DNA of 64,000 nt, from assembly GCA_025200525.1 (NCBI GenBank), contig CM045761.1, positions 45,578,190-45,642,189 on the forward strand, written 5' to 3'. The position numbers and the translations under genes are program-made. The notes below the pieces were generated by a model, which was not told where the DNA came from, made no database searches, and saw only the letters and a list, made by a program, of their open reading frames with translations. The DNA comes from Camellia lanceoleosa (lineage: Eukaryota; Streptophyta; Magnoliopsida; Ericales; Theaceae). This document shows positions 49,201-61,240 of the stretch, in pieces. How positions within the stretch are numbered: the first letter of the stretch is position 1; every line of letters starts with the position of its first letter.

Positions 49201-52200
49201 TTGCTTGGTCAATGTAGCCTTGAATGTATGCTTGTTAGTTCCATGTTTAATGGCCCATCTTGCTTGCTATTTGTGTCCTACATACTTTAGCTCTTTGCAT
49301 GCTTAACATAATAGGTTGCATTGCATTTGAGCCTTGCTTGCATACTTGCATCTCATAGCTTGGTTTGGGGTTGTCAAGCCAAGCCTAGGATTGAGGGGAG
49401 TTCACATTTCAAGTGGTGTAACTCACCTCAATCCTTGGTCACTAAGGCCCTTGATCTCCACATGATAGGGATTTAGCCTTCATTTGTTGTGTTGCATGCA
49501 TATTTACATTAAAATGAGCAATCTTGATTCCTTAGGCTATCATGCATCAAATGCACTATTGATAGCCCTAGAACCAAGAGCCACACCCCCTTGAGTCCCT
49601 AAACATGATAGGAGGTGTTGGACATGCTCACATTTGCCCAAAAACCATGCCTATGCATTGCTGTCTGTTGCTGCTGCTGTCTACTGTCTGCTGCAGGGAT
49701 TTTCTGCCGACCGGCATAAAATAGTGCCGACCGACACTACTTTTGTGCCGATAATCATCAAGATCACCGATGGCCCTGGAAGGAGCCGATGACTATCTTG
49801 TCTAGCCGGTGAGGCATTTGCACCACTTGGGAGGTATCCTGGAATTTTGGAATTTTGGAGGCGGGGACAAGAAAAGCAAGCTGCAATGCCATGGCATAGG
49901 TTTTCGGCGAAGTCATGACGAGCATGCATCATTCAGCAAGATTCCGAGGCGTAATGAGGCTCCATTTATTTTATCTGTTTAATTTAATTTCAGTACTTAG
50001 AAATTTGTAATAATTTATTCATTCATTTATTCTTCGGTCTGTATTATTTATTTATTCGGTCCCTCCGAGTGAGGGCAAAATGTAATAAGTGTGGGTGAGT
50101 GTGATGCATGTCTTCCAACCCCGCTTCTTTCTAACCCTTTTATTTACCCGCCGGTGGTAGATTAGAACATTTTAAATTAGCATACCTTATGCAATGCATG
50201 CGTGCATTCATGCATTTGTTTACATGCATCGGGCTCGGTACATCATACAAACTGCATCGTACTTTCAATTCCAAATTGAATACATATTATTTGTAGCATT
50301 CCATATTCCATGTTTAGGATAGCCGAGCCTGCCTAGATTACATCTTTGCATGTGTTGCAATAGACATTTCAGTATGCTTAGGTCCATGCATGGATTTCTA
50401 ATATGCTTCTGTTTTGGCTTGACGTACTAGGTGAGCTTTTATGCTTTAGCATATCGCATGGGTGTGAATGTTGCCATGATAGCTAGCTTACCATAAGGAT
50501 AAGTGCTTATGTGTTAAAACCGCATGAATGCCTGTGGATGGAGGTTGAATTACCTAAATTGGGACAACACATTAAAAGCTGAGTTTTAAAGCCCACTAGA
50601 TAGTGGCAAAACCGTCTTTTCTAAAAGCCCGCTTGAGAGTGGCAAAACCGCATTTTAGCCTACTTATGAGTAGCAAATCATTTTTCAAAACACACACGCA
50701 ATGTTTTGTTCCAACTTAGCGATTTGGTCTATACTTGTTTCTTTGTCGCATAACATAGTAAATCTAGGCTAATAACCTAATAAGAACACGTAATGTTTTC
50801 AAAATCGGATATCACGGTTAGTAGAGGCGGTCTTGAGACCAAAGGCGAGAGGGGTGCTCATAGTGACCTTCCCGATCGTACCCAAGCTCCCGAGCCAAGT
50901 CAACTTTGGTTATGATTTTACACGCATTCTAAGACCGAGTCAGGGTTTCCTAAATTTCCCATTTTAAAAAAATATTTAGGTGGCGACTCTGTAATCTGGC
51001 AAGGCAGTCCATGTTTGGCACTTCTTTTCAAAAATCAGTTTTTCTCAAAACGATTTGCCAGAGTTGGACTCTTTGGTTCAGATTTAGAACCGTGACACAA
51101 AAATCGAGTCCGAACTGTAGAGTGAAGCCCCCAACGGGCGCGTCTACAGAGGGCAACGCCGACTTCGAGGTCAATCGCACTGTCATCGGCTCTGACCGGT
51201 TTGTCCTCAATTGTAATAGGAGGAGCCTAGGGGGCATTAGACTTCATAAAGCCCAAGGCTATTGCCGATTCAGACCTCGGCCTTTTCGAACGAGTTGATT
51301 GGGATGATTCGGCCTCGACAGGCCTTTTATCGACAATGGAGGGAGTCTTCTCACTCTCAGCCAATTTTGAAATAGGCAAGGTGTCTTCAGTGTCAATTTG
51401 AGTCACCGTTGCCTTGGGCTGAGCCTTCTTCAGTCTTTTGGGCTTTGGCTTTAGTTGAGGCTGGGATTGTGTTGGTTGAGCGTTGATGGTGTCGGGGATG
51501 TCGACTAGGAGATCTTCTGCGACTGCTTTCTTGTAACCCATCTCGGCGGCAATTGCAGTTCGGCGTCAGCGTCGGCGTTAAGATGGTGGAATCAGTTGTG
51601 GAGCTAAGGTAGATGGCTGCTCTGCTATATCAGAGGTTGACCCCTGATCTGGCCGAGATGATTAAGTTGCTGGTGGAGTTGTGGCGGAAGGAGGAGACTT
51701 GCTTTTTTTCTTAAGGATGTTAGGCAGAACGGATTTGTAGGTTGGGATGAAGTTAAGCAATAAAGGAGCTTTCCGTCTCTGAACTGCCAGATCCAACAGC
51801 TTTCTGAGGTCCTTACTAGGAAAGAAAGACTTGCAAAAGTCCTTTTGTGGCTGTGGAAGAGCTGCACGAAAGAACACAGATGTTAGAACATACAGAAAGA
51901 ATAAAGTTTTAATGAGTTGAAAAATAAGTCTGTGTAAAACTTGGTTCTTACGATTACCCTCTACGAATACTGTTCAGCGAAGAGGGTAGAGATGAAGGTC
52001 TTCATCTAGAGTGAACTCCCAGTTGCCCGAGACAATGAAGTAATCGTCCCCAGCTCCCTTGTTGAAGTTTGGGAGGTCGGCAACAAGTTTATATTCTGTG
52101 GACCTCGGTTTAAGATAGTAGATGTAGCCTTTTTCTAATTTAAGGCCACACATGGTGTAGCAATACTGGATGTCGGCAAGGGTAACCCTAGCTTTCTCTT

Positions 52201-52992
52201 TTTTGGCTAAGGCAATTATACCATTGATAACTCAGTAAGAGTTAACGGCAAGTTGCATCGGGTTCAATTTGTAGTAATGGAAAACTTCTCGGAAAAGGAT
52301 GTCTAATGGAAACCTAAGTCCACATTTTGTAAAGGCAACGACAGGGAAAGACATGAGGTTTCCATCGGGCATGATAGAGTCTTCTTCGCCAGCCAACCTA
52401 AGGTAAGCGTCGGCCGGGATGTCAAATTCTTGCCTAAAGTATTCTAACTTAGTTGGGGTGTCTACCCTATGCCTCCACATACCCATGATGTCCGCTTGGG
52501 GAAAGGTACTGGATTTCAGAAAGGAGTGTTTTGTAAAGGTTGGAGGGACCTCGGCAAAACCCAGGAAAATGATGGGGCAAGAAGTTTTGAGGATCTAAGT
52601 GAAGTTCGTTTCAGTTCTTCCTAAAATTCGTGAGTTCTACAACAAATCCCAAACCTAAGTCTAGGCAAACAAAGATTGAAGGCAAGAATCTGGAAAAGAC
52701 ACATAAAACAGAAACAAGAATAATGATTCAGAATCAAGAATAGAAGCGAACCATCAAGAACATTGTAACAGAGTGTGTACAAGGGTGCGAGACCAATAAT
52801 AGTGGCAAACAACTAAGTGTGCAAAATAGATTGTGAATACATGTATATTTCCATGAACAAATTGCAAATAAAGGAAAATTTGCAACAAAAACGAAGATTC
52901 AAGAACGTGAAGTGAAGTCACAGCAGCAGTATACAGACGTAATAGTTTGAAGAAACACTAGAAACTGAAACAAGGGGAAGCAATGGCTTACC
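46245..52992 (-). pseudogene. Antisense extra gene of nested Tat element, split by solo LTR
   Basis: Four predicted exons on the minus strand. Exon 1 ends at 52992 (donor GTAAG). Exon 2 is 52594-51958 (acceptor TTCACTTAG, donor GTAATC) and holds ADIMGMWRHRVDTPTKLEYF and FREVFHYYKLNPMQLAVNSY, resembling the plant 'putative gypsy type transposon' domain. Exon 3 starts at 51861 (acceptor GTGCAG), is cut by the solo LTR at 51148/47235, and resumes to 47137 (donor GTAAGT). Exon 4 is 47046-46245 (acceptor TTTCAG), with long coiled coil rich in Ala, Glu and Lys and an acidic tail ending in TEES. In-frame stops occur in exon 2 (after VNSY, and after LYPLR), in exon 3, and in exon 4 (after TLSD and after VMDLS), plus a frameshift near 46600. 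Function unknown. Known only as a recurrent class in Tat-lineage elements. Confidence 0.82.
47235..51148 (+). mobile_element. 3.9-kb solo LTR inside the antisense gene
   Basis: TGTAGACACC at the start and GCGTCTACA at the end, so the outer 7 bp are inverted. It is flanked by perfect GAGGG duplications (47230-47234 and 51149-51153). There is no second LTR and no gag/pol in 3914 bp. TATATAA at 47828-47834, about 590 bp in, fits a U3 promoter for plus-strand transcription, leaving an unusually long R/U5. It contains several CCGGC-rich motifs: GCCGGCCGGCAC near 47544, and CCGACCGGC and CCGACCGAC near 49710-49733. Short open frames are chance. Which internal family it belonged to cannot be read. 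Confidence 0.87.
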
Positions 52993-53216
52993 AAAAGAAT
53001 GAAGCTGGTGTTGAGTACGCCGGAGTCAGATGATGACAACAATCGGAGAAAATCATCAAAAAACTTCGCTAGAAGGGGAGGTTGGAAGTAGTTGCAGAGC
53101 TCAAACACTTGAATCAATGGCGGATTTGGGAGAGGAAAGAGAGAGAGTTTGCACGGGAATGAAGATGCAAAAGTAAAGCGACGAAGAGAGAGGGAAGAAG
53201 TTTTGTCAAAACACAA

Positions 53217-53619
53217 AACATCGGCAAAAAGGCAATTAATGTGCCTAAGATGACTTGCGTGTCAGACGGCACACGCAAGAACGATGTGACTTAGTGGCGC
53301 ATGTTAGGTACGGCCCAGAGGGGGAAAGACACGTGGCAAGAATGGTTGAGTTGTTGTGCGTGACAGCTCATACGTGTGATAAAACTCTTGGAGTTCTTGA
53401 TTTAATGAAGCAAGGACCTCGGCTATGAGGACGATCTCGGCTAAAGTAACTTGAACAAACTTGGTTATTTGTTCAAGAGCATTGATAAAAACGAATTACA
53501 GGTCTTGGTCATGTAAGAGTTGACGAATGATGACTTCGGTAATGAAGGACAAGCGAGTTTAGCCGATGTGCTAAATGGTAGAAACAATATAGGTTTCATC
53601 ACCTCAGGATACCGGGATA
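53217..53619. other. Antisense-gene upstream region
   Basis: Between the antisense gene's 5' end and the polypurine tract. No TATA box stands out on the minus strand. Contains GAGGACGATCTCGGC-type motifs shared with the LTR. Confidence 0.45.
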
Positions 53620-53638
53620 ATAGAACCTAGGGGGCAGT
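53620..53638 (+). other. Polypurine tract of Tat element
   Basis: CCTAGGGGGCAGT immediately before the 3' LTR. The mirror element at 62407 has CCTAGGGGGAAAT in the same place, confirming a conserved plus-strand primer site. Confidence 0.8.
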
Positions 53639-54178
53639 TGTGGGGACATAATTTTTGAGTGGCAACATGTGGCCGTGGTGTTACCGAAGTGCCAGCTGGG
53701 GTGCCACGTGTTCTGGACATGATGTCGAGGTAATCTCGGCTAGGCCGAGGTTATCTACGAGAATACTAGAATCTAGGATAAGCGGATAAAGGACAAGAGT
53801 CCTATACGGGGAGAGGACTTCAGTTTGGGTAAAGATAAGACTCTTAGAGAGTTTATCCCAATCCTACTGGGAGTCCAAGATTTGCAGTAATCCTAAGTCC
53901 ATTGAAGCTAGGCTTCTATTAGGATTAGGTTTGTGTTGACTATAAAAGAGAGGCACCCTCATGGGTTTAAGGTACACTTTTGATATTCTGAATAGTGAGT
54001 TAAGCACTTTTGCTATCTTTGAGAGATAACTGACTTGATCGTCGGAGTGCTCCCAGGTGGACGAACCACCGCCGGAATCTCTTCTTTCTGTGGCAGGTCG
54101 TTCGGGCTTAATCTATTCTGTCGATGCTCTCTAGCTAAGTGCCTTGATTAGCAATATGGTCGGAAATTGACACATACA
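53639..54178 (+). mobile_element. 3' LTR of nested Tat-type element
   Basis: 540 bp, same ends as the 5' LTR, followed by CCTTG. TATAAAA at 53941-53947. Confidence 0.93.
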
Positions 54179-54183
54179 CCTTG

Positions 54184-56850
54184 CTACTATAAATAGGCTG
54201 CAAACACTTATTTATTTCATTTTTCCTTCTCTTTTCTCTCTCTTTACACCGTTAGTTCTCTTGTCTCTCTCTAAACTCAAAATTTTTCACTTAGATCTCT
54301 AGATCTACTCACCTAGAGTGATCTTTTCACCTTGGTCCTTTGAGAAAGATTATAGATCTCACAAAGGGCTTCTTTTTTATCCAAGAGTTTCGTGATTTTG
54401 TTGCCAGTGATTTTTGGGTTGTCATCTCTTTGTTCAAGAGGTAAGGGTTTCTAGTTCTCCTTCAATACCCCAATTCATAGATAGATTTGTGGTATTTTCT
54501 TTATATAAATACAAAGTTCATATTTTTATGGATATTGGGGTTAATCATGAGATTGGGGGTTAGGTTTTGAAGAGTTCGGGTTTACTTGTTGGGTTATGAT
54601 CTTGGGTCATGAGTTTGGGTGTAAAAATAATAGAAGGGTTGGAATAAAAGGTGCTTTGTGAAAAGTTTTAATTTCTCTTAAAAATCCTAGTTTGGCCCAT
54701 GAAGATAGATGATGGTTTTGCTTAAATTGAAAGTAGTATCATGAAATTGAGGCGTCAAATTGCACACGTACAAGTTTAATTGAAATTGTAAAGAGTTTGA
54801 AAATTTATGCAAAAGTTACGATTGAACCCTCAATGTTGATATTTTAAAGTATGTCATAATATGAAACCAAACTTGGGGGAAAGAAATCACTAATGGTATG
54901 GATGATGTGAGCTTTGTGATGAAACAATGATGTGGAAATTTAAGTGTTTGTATTGAATTATGCTAAATTGTATTGAATGGTGTTGAAATGGGTTATGTTG
55001 AATTTTATTGTGTTGTGTTGAATTGTATTGAGTTATGTTAAATTATGTTGAGTTGAGTTAGGTTATGTTGTGTTGAGTTGAGTTAAGTTGTGTTGAGTTG
55101 TGTTGAGTTTGGTTGAGTTGTGTTGGGTTGTGTTGTGGTTGGTACTCGTGCGGGAGTCGAAAATGTTTTTGGATGTTCACGTCCCGCTGTATAATAGCCT
55201 GTAAATGTGGGGGTGGTTTTGAATTCAAGGTGCCCAAATGCCCTGTCTAGGCTTATCGTTGGATGAATGTGGAAAAAATGATTTTTGGGTGTCCACAAAG
55301 TCTTGCTGTATTGTAGTCAGCAAAAGTGAAAAATGATTTTTTGGTATCCACAAAGTCCTACCGTATTGTAGCCAGCAAAAGTGGAAAAATGGATGGTTTT
55401 GAAAATGTTTTTGGGTGCTCACTTCCTGCCGTATAATAGCCGGCAAATGTGGGGATGGTTTTCAAGTTGAAAATGTTTTTGGGGGTTCAAGTCCTATCGT
55501 ATGACGGTAAATGTGGAAAAATATGATTTTTGAGAAAATGGTTTTTGGGAGTTTACTTCTCACCGTAAAATAGCCAGCAAAAGGTAGAAAGTGTTATAAA
55601 TTAGGTGCCCACTATCCCGCCGTATCAAGCTGGCAAAAGGTGGAAGGTGTTATGAGTTGTGTGCCCACTATCCTGCCGTATCAAGTTGGCAAAAGGTAGA
55701 ATGTGTTGAGAAAGGGGTTGGCTCGGTGATGATATGTGTGACTTGTGATGAACTTATAAAATTACAATTTGATATGTGATTTGGCATGGAAGAGGAATGC
55801 ATATAGAAATTATTTGAAAAGAATGGATAACGGAATGGTAACTAGATAAGGGGTTGCTGATAGTGAATTCACCGGGTTGTTTGTAACTATAAGGAAAGAT
55901 TATGAGTTTTGTTTTGTAATTAATGGAGAAATTGAATTAAAAGGGTTTATTATCCTTGTGATATGATGAATTATAATTGATAATACAAGAGTGGATATGA
56001 TATAGTTGTTAGACAAGTATGAGTTAAGTGTAGGAGGATTGTTATTGAATATAAAGGAGATTTGGATTTCTACATTAAAGAGTTACAACGAGGATGAATA
56101 GACCGGTGGGAATGAAGTGTATGAGGGTTGTTTTTGAGTACTAAGGGAACTTGAACTTGAGGTCATGAAGTTATAATAAATGTAATTAGTAAAAAAGGAA
56201 AATGGAAATAAAAAGAAATATTAAAATAGAAATCAAATGAGAAATATTTTGGAATTGGTTAATAAATTTAAAATGATGTTGTTCCTTAAACATAGTTGCT
56301 TTCAAAAAAGATTTATGATTTTCTGATGATAAGCGATAAATTTTATGGGTGGAGGTTTTCCTTAAGTGCTCAAATAAATTTTAAAAAAAGATGCTCTACG
56401 TATGATATTTTGAAATTACAAAAAGTCACCTTACTATGTGGTATTACCCTATATGCATGATCATTTCTATTTATAGGATGATTATTGTTTTAGAACTATG
56501 AGATTCTTACTGGGCAATTGTGCTCATCTCTTATTATTTCATTTTTTACAGGAAGAGAATTCAGATTGATTGGTTAAAGGGTTAAGAAGTTTATGTATCT
56601 GTAACATGTAATTTCTTAGTAGATGTGAAAGAAATGAATTCTATACATTAATGTTTGTAATTATTATTTGTAGTTTCGCAGTGAAAGTTGGCATATATTA
56701 TTGTAATTGTTGTATTCATCGCAAGAGAGAACATGTGTTATTATGTTTCTATTACTCAAGGATAATAGATATTTGTAATTAAAAAAAAAAAAGACCTAAA
56801 TTAAAAACTTTTGGCAATATTTCCGAATAATTAGAATTTGGGGCGTGACA
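54184..56850 (+). mobile_element. Outer solo LTR, right part (promoter, R, U5)
   Basis: Resumes the LTR begun at 38166. TATAAATA at 54188-54195 is its promoter, only 9 bp from the inserted element. It ends GGGGCGTGACA at 56850, followed by GATTG (56851-56855). It holds a GTTGAGTTGTGTT-type simple repeat (about 54950-55140) and tandem units of ~60-70 bp with CCGTAT(T/A)(G/A)TAGCC and GCAAA(A/T)GTGG (about 55150-55690). No coding sequence. Confidence 0.83.
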
Positions 56851-58150
56851 GATTGACAATGTATGAATACAGTAACATATATAAATTTAGATATATATAT
56901 ATATATATGTATGTATAGACATTGACATATATAAGATATCACAAAAGTAATATGTAAAATCTTTTGCAACAATATATTACAGATAACAATGAGAAGTTAA
57001 TTATTCATAATTAAATAGTTGGTCATAATGTAAATATTTAGTATTATATTTTTGTGTGTATGCACCATTTTTTAATTAATTCACATAAAAATTGAAAGGA
57101 ATATGTGAATAATTTGTGTAAAATTAGAGATTAGTGAAGAAAGATTTTTTAAAAAGAGAAGTTTATAGTGTTTGATTTGGTTTATTTTTTCAAACTTTTG
57201 TTTTGAATTTCTTAGATTTCATTTTTTTTTTTTCTGTCTTTGACACTTTTGTTTTTTAATGGCCCTTTTATTTTCTTTTTAAATTTACTTAATTTAATAC
57301 TTTTTATTTTTTAATTTTACTTTTAGATTTAGATTCACCTAATCTAAATACACTTAGAAAATTATTTGTTGCATATTCTTTTTGGAAAAAATTATAAATA
57401 TTAAATAATAATAAATATATATATATATATAATAAAAAATCAGTACATGTTTGAATTTATAAATTTTTTTACTAATATTTTACTTTTCAATTCTATTTAG
57501 ATTATTAGATATTAAATTTTCATGTAAAAGTATAATTTAAATAGATACTATGAAGAAATTTCAGTATTGTTAATCACCAAAATTGAGAAAATATGAAAAA
57601 TAAAAAATTGAAAAACATATTTCAAAAATAAAACCAACGAAAGTGGTTTTTATTTAAAATTTTGACATCATATCTTGATTATTAAAGTACCATATAAAAT
57701 ATTACAATTCATAAAATATAATTTAAACATAAAGAAAGTGTATGAAAATAACCTGTGAATTTTTGAGATGCAACATAAATATCTATTTTAAAAACAAATG
57801 TGCTTTCCTTTGTTTAGATTCGAACAAATGGATACAACGTTAAGATTCAACCAAAATTATTTACAGTGATTTGATCCATGATGGGCAATTGTAAATATTA
57901 TATATATTAGTATAGAAGCAGACATAGGAAATAAGAAAGATTAATTATTTTTTCTTCTTCTTCAATCATCATCAATGTAAAAAATAGGGACATGACTTTT
58001 TTTTTTGATAAGAAGAGAGAAGGTTTATTTATATTTATATAGAATTCTTGGAATTAATTTTCTCTAAATATTTATATAGAAAATTAATGTCAAATTTTCT
58101 TTTTATAAGATTTAAAATTTTTAAAAATAAAGAGATAGTTAGTTTATATA
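56851..58150 (+). repeat. Host duplication, copy 2 (right part)
   Basis: Continues block B from 38165. GATTGACAATGTATGAATAC here matches AATTGACAATGTATGAATAC in copy 1 near 15585. Gene-free. Confidence 0.82.
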
Positions 58151-58254
58151 AAACTGTTCATAACTTTTAGAAAATATAATAAATTTAAGAAGATAAAATT
58201 GAAATTTAAAAAAAATAAAAAAACTTGACAAATTTTTCACACTTTTGTAATAAT

Positions 58255-58599
58255 GGTAAATTACAAATATACCCCCTGAGGTTTGTTTAAAGTACAAATT
58301 GTCCGCTGTAGTTTGAAAAATTACAAATACCCCCTTGTTAAAAAAAATTATTTAACAGAATTAACTAAAAAAAAGAAATTCATAATTGCTCTCCTATACA
58401 ATAATAAAATTACCTAAATTATTAATTGAAACATATTTATGACATCATTAAAAACTATTAATTGACTTGATGGTTTATTAATAAATGGAGCGATTTATTA
58501 TGAAATTAGAAATCTCAATGGGTGGAATGTAATTTCTATAATCACAGAAAATGATTTGTATTTTAATCAAAGTTTAGGGGTTGTATTTGTAATTTACCC
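58255..58599. mobile_element. Dispersed 'TACAAATACCCCC' TIR element, best copy
   Basis: Ends GGTAAATTACAAATATACCC and GGGGTTGTATTTGTAATTTACC are inverted repeats. Nearly matching 9-mers (TGTAATAAT to the left, TATAATAAT just right of the end) suggest a target duplication. Non-coding. The family recurs three more times in this window. Confidence 0.6.
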
Positions 58600-58629
58600 T
58601 TATAATAATAATAGATATTACATTGATGT

Positions 58630-59985
58630 GGTAGAGGGTCCAAAGTGAGAGTTTGGAAAGATTGGTGGTGTGGTGATGGGGTCTTTGAAAATGACTAAAG
58701 CATACCCACGAACCAATTCCCAAACTCTGACAATATCATTGTGGATTTCCTTCTTGATGAATATGGTGAATGGGATATGAATCTTATGCACAACTTGTTA
58801 CCCTTGCCTATGGTTGGGGAAATTTTGAAAATGCAACCACCTTAAACTAGAGGTGAAGAGGACACTCCCAGATGGGTTAAATCCCGTGATGGAGAATTCT
58901 TTACATCTACTGCATATGACTTACTTGTTGGACACCGAAATCAGGAAGGAGATTGGGGTTAGATATGGAAGCTTAAGGCTCCTCAAAAGCTTAAGAGCTT
59001 TGTATGGCTTGTTCTCCATAGAAAAATTCTAACTAACAATATGAGGAACTTGAGGGGTCTTGCTACTGATTAGAAATGCCCTTGCTGTGAGGGTGTGGAG
59101 GACATAGAACATATGTTACGGCTTTGTCCAAAAGCTATCTGATTTGGTGTCAACTATTCGGGGGAATAGTATTTCTATATGCTTCATTTGCCTTGGAAAG
59201 AGTGGGTTATTCGAATGTAAAGGGAATAACAAACATCCTATTGTTCCTCATCACAATCTAGACAATTTGGAAGAATCGAAACAAAATGATTTTTGAAAAT
59301 ATACTTACAAACATTATGAGAGTGTGAAAACTATATCTGATTATTCCAAGGAAATTTTTCAAGATTTCAGTTTTGACATCACAACTCTTCTCAAATCTAA
59401 GAGTCTAACTGTGTGGTCTTATCCAAGTGTAGGAAAAATTCAAGTCAATACGGATGGTAGCACTTTCATGGGAATGGAGGAAGTGGCGGTTTTGGTGGAC
59501 TATTCCGAGATGAGAAAGGAGCATGGATTAACGGCTACGACGGAAGACTTGAGATATGCACCAGTCTTGAAGCGGAACCTTGGGCCGTATACAAGGGACT
59601 CACAATTATACTCCAGCGAGGTTTGAACCAAGTGATCATAGAAATAAATGCGGAGCAAGTGGTGCAATTGTTTAATGAAGACCTGGGCGAGAGATGTACT
59701 TTTCAAGGCATTGTGGAGGATGCAGGCATTATCATGAGAGGCTGTGATTGCTCAATCTAGCACATCCGAAGGGAAGCCAACATCTGTGCTGATGCTTTGG
59801 CGAAACTAGGTGAAAATCAACCTACTGATCTTCTAATTGTTAATACACCACCAGAGGAAATCCGACATCTGCTAGTTACGGATATTGTGTACCTCTCTGA
59901 GAAGAGAAATAGGGCATAGCCCTTGCTTGTTTGCTTTTCTATTTCGATGTACCCAAAAAAATAAAAAAAATAATAAAAAAAGGAT
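58630..59985 (+). pseudogene. LINE (L1-type) 3' remnant: zinc-binding and RNase H
   Basis: 5'-truncated non-LTR retrotransposon. The zinc-binding domain after reverse transcriptase is seen as KSFVWLVLHRKILTNNMRNL, CPCCEGVEDIEHMLRLCPKA (about 58990-59140). An RNase H domain follows (about 59425-59815): VNTDGS, FGGLFRDEKG, SLEAE and ADALAKLG. The third active-site position reads INAE where family members have an Asp. It ends at TAG after KRNRA, then an A-rich tail (59954-59982). Several stops and a frameshift near 59470. Could alternatively be a host RNase H-like gene copy, but the preceding zinc-binding domain favours a LINE. Confidence 0.82.
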
Positions 59986-60384
59986 GGTTGAGTCCAGTTA
60001 CGGTCAATTCAAAGTGGGGCCAACCTCATTGCACCTCAAAGTAATGGTTTGTAATGCTTCATATAATTAGTGACTCAAATTGATCTTCAAATTATGCTCC
60101 AAGGGCTCTCTTTTTTTTTTTCTTTTTGAAATTTTGATTTATGATACTATTAGTTGAAATTAAATTTGAATAGCGTTGGGGAAGAAATTTTACAAACCAA
60201 ACCATCCCAACCTAATTTGAAAATTTTAAGTTAAACTCGGGCTTAGACTTGAAGCAACAGATTCATGCAAAAGTCAAGCTCAAACATATTACCACCTATA
60301 ATTTAGACTAAGTTTGGACAAACAACTTGACCAAACCGACCTAAATTACAGTCCTATATATGCCAAACACACTCTAAGCAAAAC
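59986..60384. other. Gene-free stretch
   Basis: Nothing recognisable. Confidence 0.4.
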
Positions 60385-61230
60385 GGTCCGGTTTAGTTTT
60401 TGAATTGCGATTTGAATTTTGAGTTGTGTTTTGAAAGATAAGTTTTTTAAATGAGTTTTGAAAAGAGAAAATTTGTTTTGTTATGAGTTTTGAAAATAGT
60501 TTTGAGTTGTATTTTGAAATTGTTTTAGATTTTGTTTTTTAAAATTTAAAAATTTTCTTAATTTTATTTTTTATGATAAATATTTTTTTTAATGTGCGCT
60601 GTATTTACTATATTTGTTTTTCATTTCTACACAATTTTTGTACTGGTTACGTATAATTTTGATTAGCTAATACATATCTAAAATATAACAAATTATTTTG
60701 CTAATACTTAGAACCAACCTACAATTCTATATTGGTATATCGAATTCAAATTCCAGTAATTATGACCATTTGAACATCAGTAAAAGTATTGATCGTAATT
60801 CGCTTTCGTTCGTGCCATCCACTTTCGTATGGGCCCAGCCCTACAAGCACAAAATATTTAAAATATTTTTTTAAATATTTAAAAATTTTAAAAAATTATT
60901 TTTTATTTTAAATACGTACTTTTTATTTAAAATATTTTTTATCTTAAATATTTTTAAAATTTTTAAATAATTATTATTTTTTTTAAATATTTAATTTTTA
61001 AATTTTAAAAAATATTAGATCGCCTATATATATATCTAAATCATAACAAATTATTTGGTCAATATTTAAAAAAATAACAAAATATTTTTTCAAAAAAAGA
61101 AAAAGAAAATAATTTTAAAGACCAAAATTTAAAAAATTGTTGAATTTTTTTTTTTTAAATAGAATTTTGAAAAAGTTTTGAAATTTTTTTATTCAAATTA
61201 TGATTCCAAAAGCAAACCAAATGCTACCAA
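60385..61230. mobile_element. Candidate TIR element, very AT-rich
   Basis: The left CGGTTTAGTTTTTGAATTG region and the right CAAATTATGATTCCAAAAGC region are imperfect inverse matches over ~45 bp, and TTTTGAAA blocks also mirror. Interior is mostly A/T, with a related pair of AACAAATTATTT(T/G)G blocks. No transposase, no clear target duplication. Confidence 0.35.
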
Positions 61231-61240
61231 CACATTTTTC

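Noticed and set aside
48322..49306. Several open frames of 67-99 residues as genes
   Set aside because: They lie in the non-coding body of the solo LTR, overlap each other in different frames and show no domain.
55083..55446. Open frames of 71-73 residues on the minus strand
   Set aside because: Translations of the ~65-bp tandem units in the outer solo LTR.
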